From the NCBI GenBank assembly GCA_022821585.1, contig JAJEDI010000023.1, positions 24,123 through 88,122 of the forward strand: DNA of 64,000 nt, given 5' to 3'. The notes beneath the pieces are model-generated. The model saw only the letters and a program-made list of their open reading frames with translations, was not told the DNA's origin and ran no database searches. The position numbers and the translations under genes were made by a program. Shown one piece after another: positions 24,738-33,602 of the stretch; position 1 is the stretch's first letter, and every line of letters starts with the position of its first letter. This DNA is from Caldilineaceae bacterium (GTDB lineage Bacteria; Chloroflexota; Anaerolineae; Caldilineales; Caldilineaceae).

Positions 24738-25315
24738 TTGTAGTCTTGTTCAATGTGGGAAATGTTACCAACATCTGGCTCTTGGCGCCCGTCACCTGAC
24801 CACACGGGAGAAGAAGATTTCCAACTGTCCAATAGGGTTTCAGTCGATTCAAAGGCCAATTCTGAAGGGATCTCGTCGGGAAGGAACCACCCTGCGTCCT
24901 GCGCGTCGTCCGCCACAAAGGGAATATCCGGCGAACCGGACGGTTCCCCCTCAAAGGCCAGCACGATCCCTATCCGCTCTTCGTCGTAGTTGACCATAGG
25001 GAAGATTTCAATCAGCTCGCCTATCTTCACGCTTAGACCGACCTCTTCTTGCAGTTCTCGCATCAACGCTCCCTGCGGCATCTCCCCCGCATCCATGTAA
25101 CCGCCCGGCAGAGACCACTTCCCCTTCGCCGGGTCCACCGCCCTTTGAATCAATAATACCCTGCTGCAGTGCTCAACCAGGGCAATGACGGCCACCTTCG
25201 GATCGTGGAACTGTACGAATCCACACGCCGAACATACGGGCCGCACCGCGTTGAACCGCACCTCTTCCACGATTGGACCGGTACAATATGGGCAGTATCG
25301 GAACTTCCCGCTCAT
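24734..25315 (-). CDS. Nudix hydrolase with N-terminal zinc ribbon
   Basis: The 193-residue protein starts with a zinc ribbon (CPYC at 8 and CSAC at 29) as in NudC-like and ADP-ribose-type Nudix enzymes. The Nudix box follows at about 70-92 (GGYMDAGE...RELQEEVGL), which binds magnesium and cleaves nucleoside diphosphate compounds. The substrate is not evident; it is shorter than classical NudC. The ATG lies seven bases downstream of a TATACT element with an extended TGC, so the message is probably leaderless. It is coupled to the epimerase gene by a four-base overlap, which suggests linked nucleotide-sugar metabolism. Confidence 0.88.
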   Translation of the reverse strand: MSGKFRYCPYCTGPIVEEVRFNAVRPVCSACGFVQFHDPKVAVIALVEHCSRVLLIQRAVDPAKGKWSLPGGYMDAGEMPQGALMRELQEEVGLSVKIGELIEIFPMVNYDEERIGIVLAFEGEPSGSPDIPFVADDAQDAGWFLPDEIPSELAFESTETLLDSWKSSSPVWSGDGRQEPDVGNISHIEQDYK

Positions 25316-25322
25316 GGCTACA

Positions 25323-25355
25323 AGTATAGCACCTGGTATGTGGAAGTGGTATACT
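25323..25355. promoter_or_regulatory. Divergent promoter pair (Nudix / radical SAM)
   Basis: On the minus strand TGC-TATACT (25323-25331) ends seven bases before the Nudix ATG, so transcription would start at or next to the start codon. On the plus strand TGG-TATACT (25347-25355) is an extended -10 for the radical SAM gene, with a start near 25362 and a leader of about 27 bases. The -35 elements are weak. Confidence 0.55.
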
Positions 25356-25388
25356 TGGGCAACATTTGAAGGTGGCGAAGCTACTCAG

Positions 25389-26264
25389 ATGAACGACTCT
25401 CAAACCTTGCTGCACGAGCGCCCCGCCCGCGGCGCCCTGACCAAAACAGGCGGGTTTCTGACCGGATTCAGCCATACGCTCCAGCCCTACATCGGTTGCC
25501 GTTTCGGTTGCAGCTACTGCTATGTTAGCCAGTCCAATGTCCATCGCTTTTACAACGGCGGTATGGAGTGGGGAAGCTACGTCTACCCCAGGGTAGGGAT
25601 CGCAGATAGGCTGGAACTGGAACTGGCAAAGATGAAAAGCCGCCAAACGCTTGAGCGGTCCGCGATCTTCATGTCGTCGTCAACCGATCCTTATCAGGGC
25701 GCGGAGCGCACCTATCAACTGACACGCAACTGTCTCTCCGTATTCGAGAAAACGCCCCCCGGCCTCTTGGTAATCCAGACGCGTTCGCCTCTGGCAGCAA
25801 GGGATTTCGACATCATGGCGGCCCTAGGGGAACGGTGCCTCCTCAACCTCACAATCGAGACTGATCGAGAAGACGTGCGTCGTACCTTGACGCCCTACTG
25901 TCCGTCGATTCGACAGCGCCTCAGGACCGCAAGCCAGGCACGCGACCGCGGCATTGCAACACAGGTGACTGTCAGCCCATGCCTTCCATATTCCAATGAG
26001 GACGCTTTTGGTAAGCTCTTACTCGAAGTGAGCGACCGCGTGATCGTGGACAGTTTCGTTGCCGGCGACGGCGGTGGCGGCAAGCGCACTGAGCGAACCG
26101 GCATTCCAGCGATGTATGCAGGCTCGGGTTGGGAGGACTGGCGCTCACAGGAAGCCGCTTTGACCCTGTACTGCTGGCTACGTGACCGGATCGGGGAACG
26201 GGCAGGCTGGTCTCAAGAAGGATTTACGCGCCGCGCCCGCCAAGTGACGAGCGGAGTCCACTGA
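25389..26264 (+). CDS. Radical SAM protein, Rv2578c / SPL-like family
   Basis: The 291-residue product has the radical SAM iron-sulfur motif C-RFG-C-SY-C at about residue 38 (CxxxCxxC), preceded by LQPYIGC as in Rv2578c-like and spore-photoproduct-lyase-like proteins. IFMSSSTDPYQGAE near 98, LLVIQTRSPLAARD and LNLTIETDRED follow; these are hallmarks of that group. The reaction is not established for most members. ATG 25389 is preceded by GAAGGTGG at a somewhat long spacing. The frame is open further upstream, but there it only mirrors the Nudix gene. It is transcribed divergently from Nudix, followed 36 bases later by a ROK kinase. Confidence 0.85.
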   Translation: MNDSQTLLHERPARGALTKTGGFLTGFSHTLQPYIGCRFGCSYCYVSQSNVHRFYNGGMEWGSYVYPRVGIADRLELELAKMKSRQTLERSAIFMSSSTDPYQGAERTYQLTRNCLSVFEKTPPGLLVIQTRSPLAARDFDIMAALGERCLLNLTIETDREDVRRTLTPYCPSIRQRLRTASQARDRGIATQVTVSPCLPYSNEDAFGKLLLEVSDRVIVDSFVAGDGGGGKRTERTGIPAMYAGSGWEDWRSQEAALTLYCWLRDRIGERAGWSQEGFTRRARQVTSGVH

Positions 26265-26300
26265 TATTCCACCCGTTCCCAATGTGACGAGGTCATCGAC

Positions 26301-27191
26301 ATGAAGACAGCATTCGGCGGGATCGAAGCAGGTGGTACGAAGTTCGTCTGCGCAGTTGGAACCGGGCCCGATGATATCCGTGCAGAGCTCCGCCTACCCA
26401 CAGAGTCGCCTGACATTACTTTAGGTAAAGTAGTCGACTTTTTTCGCGATCAGCAACAGCAGCACGAACTTGCCGCAATCGGCGTGGCCTCCTTTGGCCC
26501 TGTTGACCCGGACCCCAGCTCCCCATCCTTTGGATACATAACAAACACGCCCAAACCGGGTTGGGCAAACACACCCGTCGCCCCCATGCTCCGGGACGCT
26601 TTTGACATCCCAATCGGCTTCGACACCGACGTGAATGTCGCCGCCCTCGGCGAGCACACTTGGGGCGCGGCGCGCGAACTGGACACATTCGTGTACCTTA
26701 CCATCGGAACCGGAATCGGCGGCGGAGGCATGGTCGATGGCAAACTGATGCACGGGCTGATCCACCCGGAAATGGGCCACATTGCAATTCCTCACAACTG
26801 GGAACGCGACGCCTTTGCCGGCACCTGCCCCTTCCACGGGGACTGCTGGGAAGGTTTGGCCAATGGGCCCGCTATCGAAGCACGCTGGGGACAGCCGGGC
26901 GAACAGCTACCGCCCACCCACGAGGCCTGGTCGTTGGAAGCGCACTATCTCGCTCTGGGCGTCACCAGCATCATGATGATCATGTCTCCTCAGCTTGTAG
27001 TGATGGGCGGCGGCGTCATGGAGCAGGAGCATATCTTTCCTCTCATCCACCGTGAAGTGAAGTCACTGCTCAATGGTTACATTCAGAGTCCGGTAATTCT
27101 GGAGGGGATTGACAGCTACATCGTTCCTCCGGCACTGGGAGGACGCTCCGGCGTACTTGGCGCGATAGCCCTGGCCAATCGGGCCCTCTAG
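26301..27191 (+). CDS. ROK-family fructokinase-type sugar kinase
   Basis: The 296-residue enzyme begins with the ATP-binding [16 protein letters not shown]. It has the ROK sugar site [16 protein letters not shown] near 107 and [14 protein letters not shown] near 133, followed by the zinc module GHIAIP...[20 protein letters not shown] (His/Cys ligands) near 158-193. That zinc module with the GPAIE segment is typical of bacterial ROK fructokinases, which phosphorylate fructose at C6. The C-terminal [17 protein letters not shown] closes the fold. galT follows 57 bases later on the same strand, so a small sugar-phosphate operon is likely. Confidence 0.88.
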   Translation: MKTAFGGIEAGGTKFVCAVGTGPDDIRAELRLPTESPDITLGKVVDFFRDQQQQHELAAIGVASFGPVDPDPSSPSFGYITNTPKPGWANTPVAPMLRDAFDIPIGFDTDVNVAALGEHTWGAARELDTFVYLTIGTGIGGGGMVDGKLMHGLIHPEMGHIAIPHNWERDAFAGTCPFHGDCWEGLANGPAIEARWGQPGEQLPPTHEAWSLEAHYLALGVTSIMMIMSPQLVVMGGGVMEQEHIFPLIHREVKSLLNGYIQSPVILEGIDSYIVPPALGGRSGVLGAIALANRAL

Positions 27192-27248
27192 GCATCGTAA
27201 ACTGCCCGTGTACATACCCGGACGTTCACTCCTGTTCGCCTGCACAGT

Positions 27249-28298
27249 ATGACCGCCCCTTTCGACCCTGCCGAGCACCCCCACCGCCGCCGCAATCTGC
27301 TTACCGGAGAGTGGATACTTGTCTCTCCCCATCGAATGAAACGACCCTGGCAGGGCCAGACGGAAACGGCGCCACCCCTTTCCCTGCCACAGTACGACCC
27401 TTCCTGCTATCTCTGCCCCGGCAACGAACGGGCCGGCGGACTGATCAATCCGAACTACACCCACACCTTTGTCTTCGAGAACGATTTCGCCGCACTGCGC
27501 GCCGACACACCGGACGGGACGCTTCAGACCAACCGCTTCTTTCAGTCGCAGGCCGAAACAGGAATCTGCCGCGTCGTCTGCTTCAGCCCCCGGCACGACC
27601 TGACCCTGGCGCGCATGGATCTGCCTGACATTCGCCGCGTGGTGGACCTCTGGACGCAACAGGTAGAAGAACTTAGCCAGCGCAAGGAGATAGGTTACGT
27701 CCAACTCTTCGAGAATCGCGGCGCCATGATGGGCAGCTCCAATCCGCACCCTCATGGACAGGTCTGGGCTACCCGCCGCATACCGACTGAGCCAGCCAAA
27801 GAAGATCGGCAGCAAAGGGCATATCTCGAAAGCCAAGGCGCGCCCTTGCTTTTGGACTACCTTAACGCCGAATTGAAAGCCGGGGACAGGGTTGTAGTGG
27901 AAAACGAGGATTGGGCCGCGGTGGTACCATTCTGGGCCGTCTGGCCGTTCGAAACGCTCCTACTGCCTAGGCGCCACTGCCAGCACCTGGCGGACCTTGC
28001 CCCCGAAGAGCGAGACGCCCTCTCCGATCTCCTCAGACGCCTTCTGACAATATATGACAATCTCTTCGAGACCAGCTTCCCCTATTCGATGGGCTGGCAC
28101 GGAAAACCGGCCACGCCGGGCGATCATCCCCACTGGCAGCTGCACGCCCACTTCTTCCCGCCTCTGCTGCGTTCCTCTACCATCAGGAAATTCATGGTCG
28201 GCTACGAAATGCTGGCGACACCTCAGCGCGACCTCACCGCCGAGCAGGCCGCGCAACGCCTGAGAATGCAACACCAGACCCATTACCTGGACCGTTGA
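27249..28298 (+). CDS. galT: Galactose-1-phosphate uridylyltransferase
   Basis: The 349-residue protein matches GalT, which swaps UMP between UDP-glucose and galactose-1-phosphate in the Leloir pathway. Evidence is [16 protein letters not shown] near 15, a CYLCPGNER zinc-site stretch near 54, the catalytic [16 protein letters not shown] near 160 (the middle His forms the uridylyl bond), [15 protein letters not shown] near 228, and [17 protein letters not shown] C-terminal residues. The start ATG lies 57 bases after the ROK kinase gene. The 3' end overlaps the convergent fumarase beta gene by 16 bases. No galK or galE is adjacent; the ROK kinase may feed the same pool. Confidence 0.93.
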   Translation: MTAPFDPAEHPHRRRNLLTGEWILVSPHRMKRPWQGQTETAPPLSLPQYDPSCYLCPGNERAGGLINPNYTHTFVFENDFAALRADTPDGTLQTNRFFQSQAETGICRVVCFSPRHDLTLARMDLPDIRRVVDLWTQQVEELSQRKEIGYVQLFENRGAMMGSSNPHPHGQVWATRRIPTEPAKEDRQQRAYLESQGAPLLLDYLNAELKAGDRVVVENEDWAAVVPFWAVWPFETLLLPRRHCQHLADLAPEERDALSDLLRRLLTIYDNLFETSFPYSMGWHGKPATPGDHPHWQLHAHFFPPLLRSSTIRKFMVGYEMLATPQRDLTAEQAAQRLRMQHQTHYLDR

Positions 28299-28858
28299 CT
28301 ACGCCCTCCGTCGCTTCGATAGGCCTCTCTTGCTGCCAGATAGGCGTCCCCTCCATGGCAATCGTTGATCACGATCAAAGGGAACTCCTCCACCTCCAAT
28401 TCGCGAACCGCTTCACTCAACAGATCGGGATAAGCCAGAATACGGCTGCTGCGTATCTGGCGTGCAAGCAGTGCCGAAGCACCCCCAACAGCGCCAAAAT
28501 AGACGGCCCGATGGCGCACGAGGGCCCTCTTAACCTCCTCTGAACGACTTCCCTTGCCAATGAGACCGGCCACACCTCGCTCCAGAAGAGGCAAGGTATA
28601 AGGGTCCATGCGTCCGCTCGTCGTCGGCCCTGCCGGTCCTATGACCGAGCCCGGTTTGGCCGGGGCCGGTCCCACGTAGTAGATGACCTGGCCCGATAGA
28701 GGCAATGGCAACGCCTCGCCCTTCTGCATCGCCTCGACCAGCCGCTTGTGGGCCGCGTCCCGCGCAGCGTATATCTTGCCCGTCATGACGACCCGTTCTC
28801 CTGCACGCAACGACTTTATCGTGGCCTCGTCAAGAGGCGCCTCAACGGTCCTTGCCAT
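28283..28858 (-). CDS. Class I fumarate hydratase, beta (C-terminal) subunit
   Basis: The 191-residue product corresponds to the beta part of class I iron-sulfur hydro-lyases (fumarase or tartrate dehydratase). Signs are [20 protein letters not shown] near 21, [30 protein letters not shown] near 56 (substrate-binding TTSGRM), LIGKG near 98, and [15 protein letters not shown] near 117. It works as a dimer of heterodimers with the alpha subunit encoded just upstream; their reading frames overlap by one base (TAATG). Fumarase is the most common activity, but L-tartrate dehydratase cannot be excluded. The last 16 bases overlap galT on the other strand. Confidence 0.88.
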   Translation of the reverse strand: MARTVEAPLDEATIKSLRAGERVVMTGKIYAARDAAHKRLVEAMQKGEALPLPLSGQVIYYVGPAPAKPGSVIGPAGPTTSGRMDPYTLPLLERGVAGLIGKGSRSEEVKRALVRHRAVYFGAVGGASALLARQIRSSRILAYPDLLSEAVRELEVEEFPLIVINDCHGGDAYLAAREAYRSDGGRSQRSR

Positions 28859-29694
28859 TACAGCTCCAATGTTGCGCGCCGGGGCGCAGAGCAGTTCAGG
28901 TTCACCGCAATGGGCAGCGCGGCAATGTGCGTCGCCAGGACCTCTACGTGCACAGCCAGCGCAGTTACAACCCCACCCAGTCCCTGTGGTCCGATTCCGA
29001 GTCTGTTGATTGCCTCCAACATCTCGGCCTCGAATTTCGCCACATGTTGTTCAGGACTCTGGCTGCCGATCGGACGCAGAAGTGCTTTCTTTGCCGCCAT
29101 CCCCACGGTGTCAAGGGAACCGCCAATGCCGACTCCTACGATAAGTGGCGGGCAGGCATTTGGCCCGGCACTCTCAATCGTGTCAAGCACAAACTGTTGT
29201 AGGCCTTCTTCGCCGACTGCCGGCGGAAACATCTGGACCCGGCTCATCAATTCCGCCCCAAAGCCTTTCTGCAGCGTGCTGATGCGCAGGCCATCTCCTG
29301 CAACGATCTCCCAGTGAATCAGTGCCGGCGTGTTGTCGCCAGAATTTACCCGCAGAAGTGGGTCGCTCACAACCGATTTTCGCAGGTCCGAATAGGCATC
29401 TCGGGTTGCATCCTGCAAAGCCGCTTCTATCTCTCCCCCACTGAAATGCACCTCTTGGCCCACTTCCACAAACAGAATCGCCATACCCGTGTCCTGGCAA
29501 GTGGGTATCGTCTCCGACTCTGCGTAGGCGGCATTCTCCAACAGGAGTTCGATGACATCCTGTCCGGTCGGCGACTGTTCCTCTTGGCGCGCCGTCCTCA
29601 TCGCCTTGAGGTAGTCTTCTGGCAAGCTGTGCGCAGAATGGCGCAGGAGTTCACCGACCGCCTGTCTCACATCACCGACATCGACTGTTCGCAA
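28858..29694 (-). CDS. Class I fumarate hydratase, alpha (N-terminal) subunit
   Basis: The 278-residue subunit carries the [4Fe-4S] cluster ligands of class I fumarases: Cys in IPTCQDTGMA near 64, in PNACPPLIVGVGIGG near 185, and in VNLNCSAPRRA near 269. GDNTPALIHWE is the substrate-facing strand. Together with the beta subunit it interconverts fumarate and malate (or dehydrates tartrate). Translation appears to start at TTG 29694, with AAGGAG nine bases upstream; a nearby ATG is out of frame. The pair forms a two-gene operon, as is usual in thermophilic and anaerobic lineages. Confidence 0.9.
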   Translation of the reverse strand: MRTVDVGDVRQAVGELLRHSAHSLPEDYLKAMRTARQEEQSPTGQDVIELLLENAAYAESETIPTCQDTGMAILFVEVGQEVHFSGGEIEAALQDATRDAYSDLRKSVVSDPLLRVNSGDNTPALIHWEIVAGDGLRISTLQKGFGAELMSRVQMFPPAVGEEGLQQFVLDTIESAGPNACPPLIVGVGIGGSLDTVGMAAKKALLRPIGSQSPEQHVAKFEAEMLEAINRLGIGPQGLGGVVTALAVHVEVLATHIAALPIAVNLNCSAPRRATLEL

Positions 29695-29781
29695 TTCTTC
29701 ATTCTCCTTCCGTCTGAGAAGAGGCTTTAGACTCCGATTCGTTGAACTCGAATATGCCTCTCCTATTTGCCGCCTGGCGCC

Positions 29782-32157
29782 TCAATTTCCAACCCTCACC
29801 CATTTCCTGAATGAATTTGTCAGTTCTGCATAGCGCGGGTCTCCGGGAGCCAGTTCTGCCGCCTTCTCCAGTCCCGAAAGGACTGCCGGATCGTCTCTGT
29901 TAAGCAAAAATCGCCCCCAGGCGACCAGCGCATGGACATCGGCTCTTTCAGGCTGCACGATTAGCGCGCTATTGCCGTATTGGATCAGCAAGTGGCCAAC
30001 CGTCTGTTCGAATCCAAATGCTGCTGAACCTGAGGGAATCGGCGTATCGCTGAACAACGTCGAAAAGTCCATCGACCACAAGACCTCGAAAGAAAAGTCC
30101 CAGTCGCCGGCAAATACGTGGCTCAGTAGGGGGAACGGACTGGCCAGCGCAAGCTGGCGGCTAACTTCGAGGTGATGGCGAATCCAGAGGGCGTTCCATT
30201 CCACCGAAGGGTCCGACGGCGCCGCGATCTCCGCACGCTCAATCTCGTCGAGCGCGTCCGCATACAGTCCCGCTTCGGCCAGCGCCAGGGCATGGCTGTT
30301 GATGGCGCGCAAGTGGAGTGGTCGGTTTTCCGGTAACAACCGTGGGGCAGCCTCGGCCAGTTTCTCGCCATCCCAATGAAAGAACCGTGCCTGGTAAAGC
30401 TGCAGGCCGCAGGCGTAACAGAAAATGTACGGATCACTGTTGTTTAGAAGTAGGTCCATCTGGCCGTCCCCATTCAGGTCTGTCACCGATCCTGCATCCG
30501 GGATACTGTTGAAGCTGCTGATGACAAGCGACAACCCCACTCCGTCCCAGCGCAATACTTCAAGACAACCCCCGTGCGCACCTGCCCCGCCTTGGACGGC
30601 CATCCAAAGGCCGGTTGGTTCAATCGAAACCTGTTTCAGTGAGTGTTCGTCGAGGTAGTTGACACAGTCAAGCTCCACGCGACCCAACTCCAACCAGCCG
30701 CTTTCCCGAGCCTCGTGGACTGACACTGTGTGCATCGCAGTACTGCTCAGCGGCGGGAGGCCGAAGGTATAGGCTGCGAACAAGGCCGCCTCACCGTCCG
30801 TTTCCAGTTGCTGCACTGCCACCCCCCGCGACGCGTCTTCGGCCGACCCGTATTCTCCGGCGAGCTGGCTTTGCAGCGCCTGCGTATCGGGCGGTGGTGT
30901 CGCAGTGGGTGCCAGCGAAACCGCGCTTGTCCGGTCCTCGAAAACTTTCACCAGTGCTTCGAAGCGGTCGTCGGCCTCCGCCAGTTCCGCCGCCCGTCGC
31001 AAACCCCTTTCGACCGCAGGGTCATCTGGATTCATAAGGAGGCGTCCCCAAGCGCCCAGAGCGTGGACAGCCGCCCGTTCTGGTTGCAGCGCCAACGCTG
31101 TGTCGGCATATTGGGCCAGGAGCACGCCAATTCGTTGCTCGAACCCTGCGGCCACGGAATCTGAAGGGATCGGCTGGTCGCTGAGGAAAGTCGGCAGGCC
31201 GACGCCCCACAAGGAACTGAAAGCCTTTTCCCAGTCGCCGGCGAATACGTGGTTCAACAGAGGATACGAGCTGTCAGACGCCTCCTCCCGACTGGCCTCC
31301 AGGTGGTGGCGGATCCAGATCGCATTCCAGGCTACAGTGGCGTTTTCGGGCGCGATATCCTCTGCCTGTTCGATCTGCTCCAACGCGTCCGCGAATAGAC
31401 TCGCGGCCGCCAGCTCCGCGGCTCGATCGTTGAAGGCACGCAGTTCTGCTGGCAGGTCCTCAGCCAGTGGAGTGGGCGTAACTTCCATCAGTGACTTCCC
31501 GTCCCAATAGTAGAGTTGCGCCCAATACTGTCGAACACCGCAGGCATAGCAGAAGATGTAAGGATCGCTGTTGTTCAACAACAGGTCCAACCGGCCGTCC
31601 TCGTTCAGGTCAGTGAGCGAACCGGCATCCGGGCTGCTGCTGAAACTGCTGATGATGACCGAAAGTTCCTCGCCGTCCCATCGCAAAAGTTCGAGGCAGC
31701 CACTATGCGCGCCGACGCCTCCTGTAACCGTTAGCCAGACGTTGACAGGGTCTATGTTTACCTGCTCGACTGAAAATTCATTCAGGTATTCGGCGCACTC
31801 CAAATCCACGCGGCCCAATGCCCTCCAGCCCTCCGGCAAGGCCGCATGGACCGAGACTTTCTGTCTGAACGATGGATCGTCTGGAGGAAAACCGTACGTG
31901 TGCGCAACAAAGAGTGTTTCTTCACTGCCTGCGTTCGTGACCGGTTGCACTGTCACTAGCGGGCCCAGGTCCTGGACCAAGCCGTATTCGGCGGCAAGTT
32001 GGTTCGCCAGTTCCACCAGTTCGGCCGCTTCAACTGAGCGCCCCGAAGACGTTGGAGTTGCCGAAACAGGCCACATCACAGGCTGCGCACAGCCGCTGAG
32101 CAAGAGCGTAAGCCAAATTGCTAAAGAGAATACGCGCCGCAGGGGATGTTGTGGCAT
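29782..32157 (-). CDS. Large lipoprotein with two tandem FG-GAP-like/TPR-like repeats
   Basis: The 791-residue product has a signal peptide ending in a lipobox (LLLSGC near 23). It is then an internal duplication of about 370 residues. Each half contains HxGCLE(L/V)LRWDG, a calcium-loop-like LTDLNEDGRLDLLLNN or VTDLNGDGQMDLLLNN (FG-GAP style), a strictly kept SDPYIFCYACG with two Cys, a helical stretch like a tetratricopeptide repeat (DALEQIEQAE..P), and LLNHVFAGDW. ATG 32157 follows AAGGAG; a TTG five codons upstream is less likely. I do not recognise the family; an exposed binding or sensing role is possible. It stands alone, flanked by gaps. Confidence 0.75.
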   Translation of the reverse strand: MPQHPLRRVFSLAIWLTLLLSGCAQPVMWPVSATPTSSGRSVEAAELVELANQLAAEYGLVQDLGPLVTVQPVTNAGSEETLFVAHTYGFPPDDPSFRQKVSVHAALPEGWRALGRVDLECAEYLNEFSVEQVNIDPVNVWLTVTGGVGAHSGCLELLRWDGEELSVIISSFSSSPDAGSLTDLNEDGRLDLLLNNSDPYIFCYACGVRQYWAQLYYWDGKSLMEVTPTPLAEDLPAELRAFNDRAAELAAASLFADALEQIEQAEDIAPENATVAWNAIWIRHHLEASREEASDSSYPLLNHVFAGDWEKAFSSLWGVGLPTFLSDQPIPSDSVAAGFEQRIGVLLAQYADTALALQPERAAVHALGAWGRLLMNPDDPAVERGLRRAAELAEADDRFEALVKVFEDRTSAVSLAPTATPPPDTQALQSQLAGEYGSAEDASRGVAVQQLETDGEAALFAAYTFGLPPLSSTAMHTVSVHEARESGWLELGRVELDCVNYLDEHSLKQVSIEPTGLWMAVQGGAGAHGGCLEVLRWDGVGLSLVISSFNSIPDAGSVTDLNGDGQMDLLLNNSDPYIFCYACGLQLYQARFFHWDGEKLAEAAPRLLPENRPLHLRAINSHALALAEAGLYADALDEIERAEIAAPSDPSVEWNALWIRHHLEVSRQLALASPFPLLSHVFAGDWDFSFEVLWSMDFSTLFSDTPIPSGSAAFGFEQTVGHLLIQYGNSALIVQPERADVHALVAWGRFLLNRDDPAVLSGLEKAAELAPGDPRYAELTNSFRKWVRVGN

Positions 32158-32172
32158 TGTATGCTCCTTCAA

Positions 32173-32702
32173 ACAGCCGAATTGATGCCTTGTCTATTCA
32201 AAATTGTAGGACCATACCCGGTCCCTATGCATTCGACCAGTCCAGGCTTCGTCCAGGAAACTGGTCAATGCGTCTGCAAACCCATTGCAGGATGACTATG
32301 AGTCCTCGTGCCGCAACGCCGGCAACATGAACCCGCTCTCAATCTGTGGTCTAACCTCCAACGGCTATAGGGACCGGCGCAGTTCCAAACAGCCTTCAAT
32401 TCCCTTTGGTACGTGAACACCGCCCTCACCCACCCGCAGTGCAAGACGTTCTATTCTCTCTGGTGTTTTGAGTCAGATGAAGTGGAGCCGGACAAAGTAT
32501 GCCTGTACACACATTTCTGGGATAATGCCTGCACAGGTCTGCCTGATGAGCGTAGCCTCGAAGGAGTAACGCCCGCCCTGACTGACTATATCACGGGATC
32601 AGGTGCCGTACAAAGTGCCCCGCCTCAGGGAACAAACGCCATTTGTCAGTGGTCAAGACCTGCCATTTCGGTGTCGGGACCGGTACCCCCTCTCTCCGCA
32701 AT
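32173..32702. other. Intergenic region, nothing certain
   Basis: A 530-base gap between divergent genes. A 97-codon open frame at 32413-32706 has no ribosome site and an unconvincing composition, so I do not call it. No clear promoter or hairpin was found by eye. Confidence 0.4.
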
Positions 32703-33497
32703 ATGAATAACACCACTCTGATTGAAGCCCTGCGTAGCAACTACATTGAGTATTTCCGCCTCTTTAACAACCAGCATGGTATCCAAGTTCACGTCGACCG
32801 GGAGACCGCGTGGATCATAGCCAATGGGCCGCCCGGAAACCACATTCTTCGCACCAATCTTCCTTCCGCCGACATCGAAGGAAGCATTGACGCCCTGCTT
32901 TCCAGGATCAGCTGTCGGACGGGCGGAATTCGCTGGCTGCTCTTCCCCCAGGACAGACCCGGAGACCTACGCGACAGGTTGAAGCGAAGAGGTCTGATTA
33001 CGGGTCGAGGCGACCTGTGGATGTTCCGGGAATTGCAGCTCCTTCCGGAAAGCAGGCCTCCTACCTCGTTAAACATCTCTCCTGTCCGGGACCTGCCCGG
33101 CTTGAGAACCTGGTGGACAGCTTCCGCCCTCGGTTTCGGTACGTCCCAGCGCGCCGCCCAGCGCTGGTATGACGCCTTCCGCCGCCATGGTCTCGGTCGC
33201 AGACTCCGCGTCACCAACTACGTTGGAACGATCGACGAAACAGTGGTAACGACGGCCACCATGATTCTCACAGGAAGCATTGCAGGAATCTACGATCTTT
33301 CCACGCCTCCCGCCTATCGAGGCAACGGCTTCGCAACCGCACTCGTACATGAACTGCTGGCTCAAGCCCGGAGACAAGGTCGCGCCTACGCTGGACTACA
33401 GACAGGAGACGCAGAGCAGTTCTACCAAAGTCTGGGCTTCAACACCGGTTTCCAGGAAGAGGAGTTCTTCTGGGCAGCGGATCATCCAGAAAACTGA
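32703..33497 (+). CDS. GNAT-family acetyltransferase
   Basis: The 264-residue product has a divergent N-terminal half and a C-terminal GNAT domain. The acetyl-CoA-binding motif A is seen as IYDLSTPPAYRGNGFATALVHELLAQARRQG near 206-236 (R-x-x-G-x-A), followed by LQTGDAEQFYQSLGFNTGF, the typical closing strands. The N-terminal half may be a second, degenerate GNAT fold. I chose ATG 32703; an earlier TTG or GTG could extend it by up to 20 residues, but they read as non-coding. The acceptor substrate is unknown. It precedes the MATE exporter by about 100 bases in the same direction, which hints at a joint resistance-type role, but that is weak. Confidence 0.82.
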   Translation: MNNTTLIEALRSNYIEYFRLFNNQHGIQVHVDRETAWIIANGPPGNHILRTNLPSADIEGSIDALLSRISCRTGGIRWLLFPQDRPGDLRDRLKRRGLITGRGDLWMFRELQLLPESRPPTSLNISPVRDLPGLRTWWTASALGFGTSQRAAQRWYDAFRRHGLGRRLRVTNYVGTIDETVVTTATMILTGSIAGIYDLSTPPAYRGNGFATALVHELLAQARRQGRAYAGLQTGDAEQFYQSLGFNTGFQEEEFFWAADHPEN

Positions 33498-33602
33498 CGA
33501 CGAACACGTCCGCACCAAAAATGGGGAATGGTCGACCGTCTGTTACACTGAAAAATACTGACTTATCGCCTGATTCATGAGGGCTTCAAAGAGAGGACTG
33601 GG

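Noticed and set aside
25389..26264. Radical SAM protein as sulfatase-maturing enzyme for the nearby sulfatase
   Set aside because: Its motifs fit the Rv2578c/SPL-like group, and it lacks the extra Cys clusters typical of anaerobic sulfatase-maturing enzymes.
32413..32706. 97-codon open frame before the GNAT gene
   Set aside because: No ribosome site, no recognisable composition, and it overlaps the likely GNAT start.
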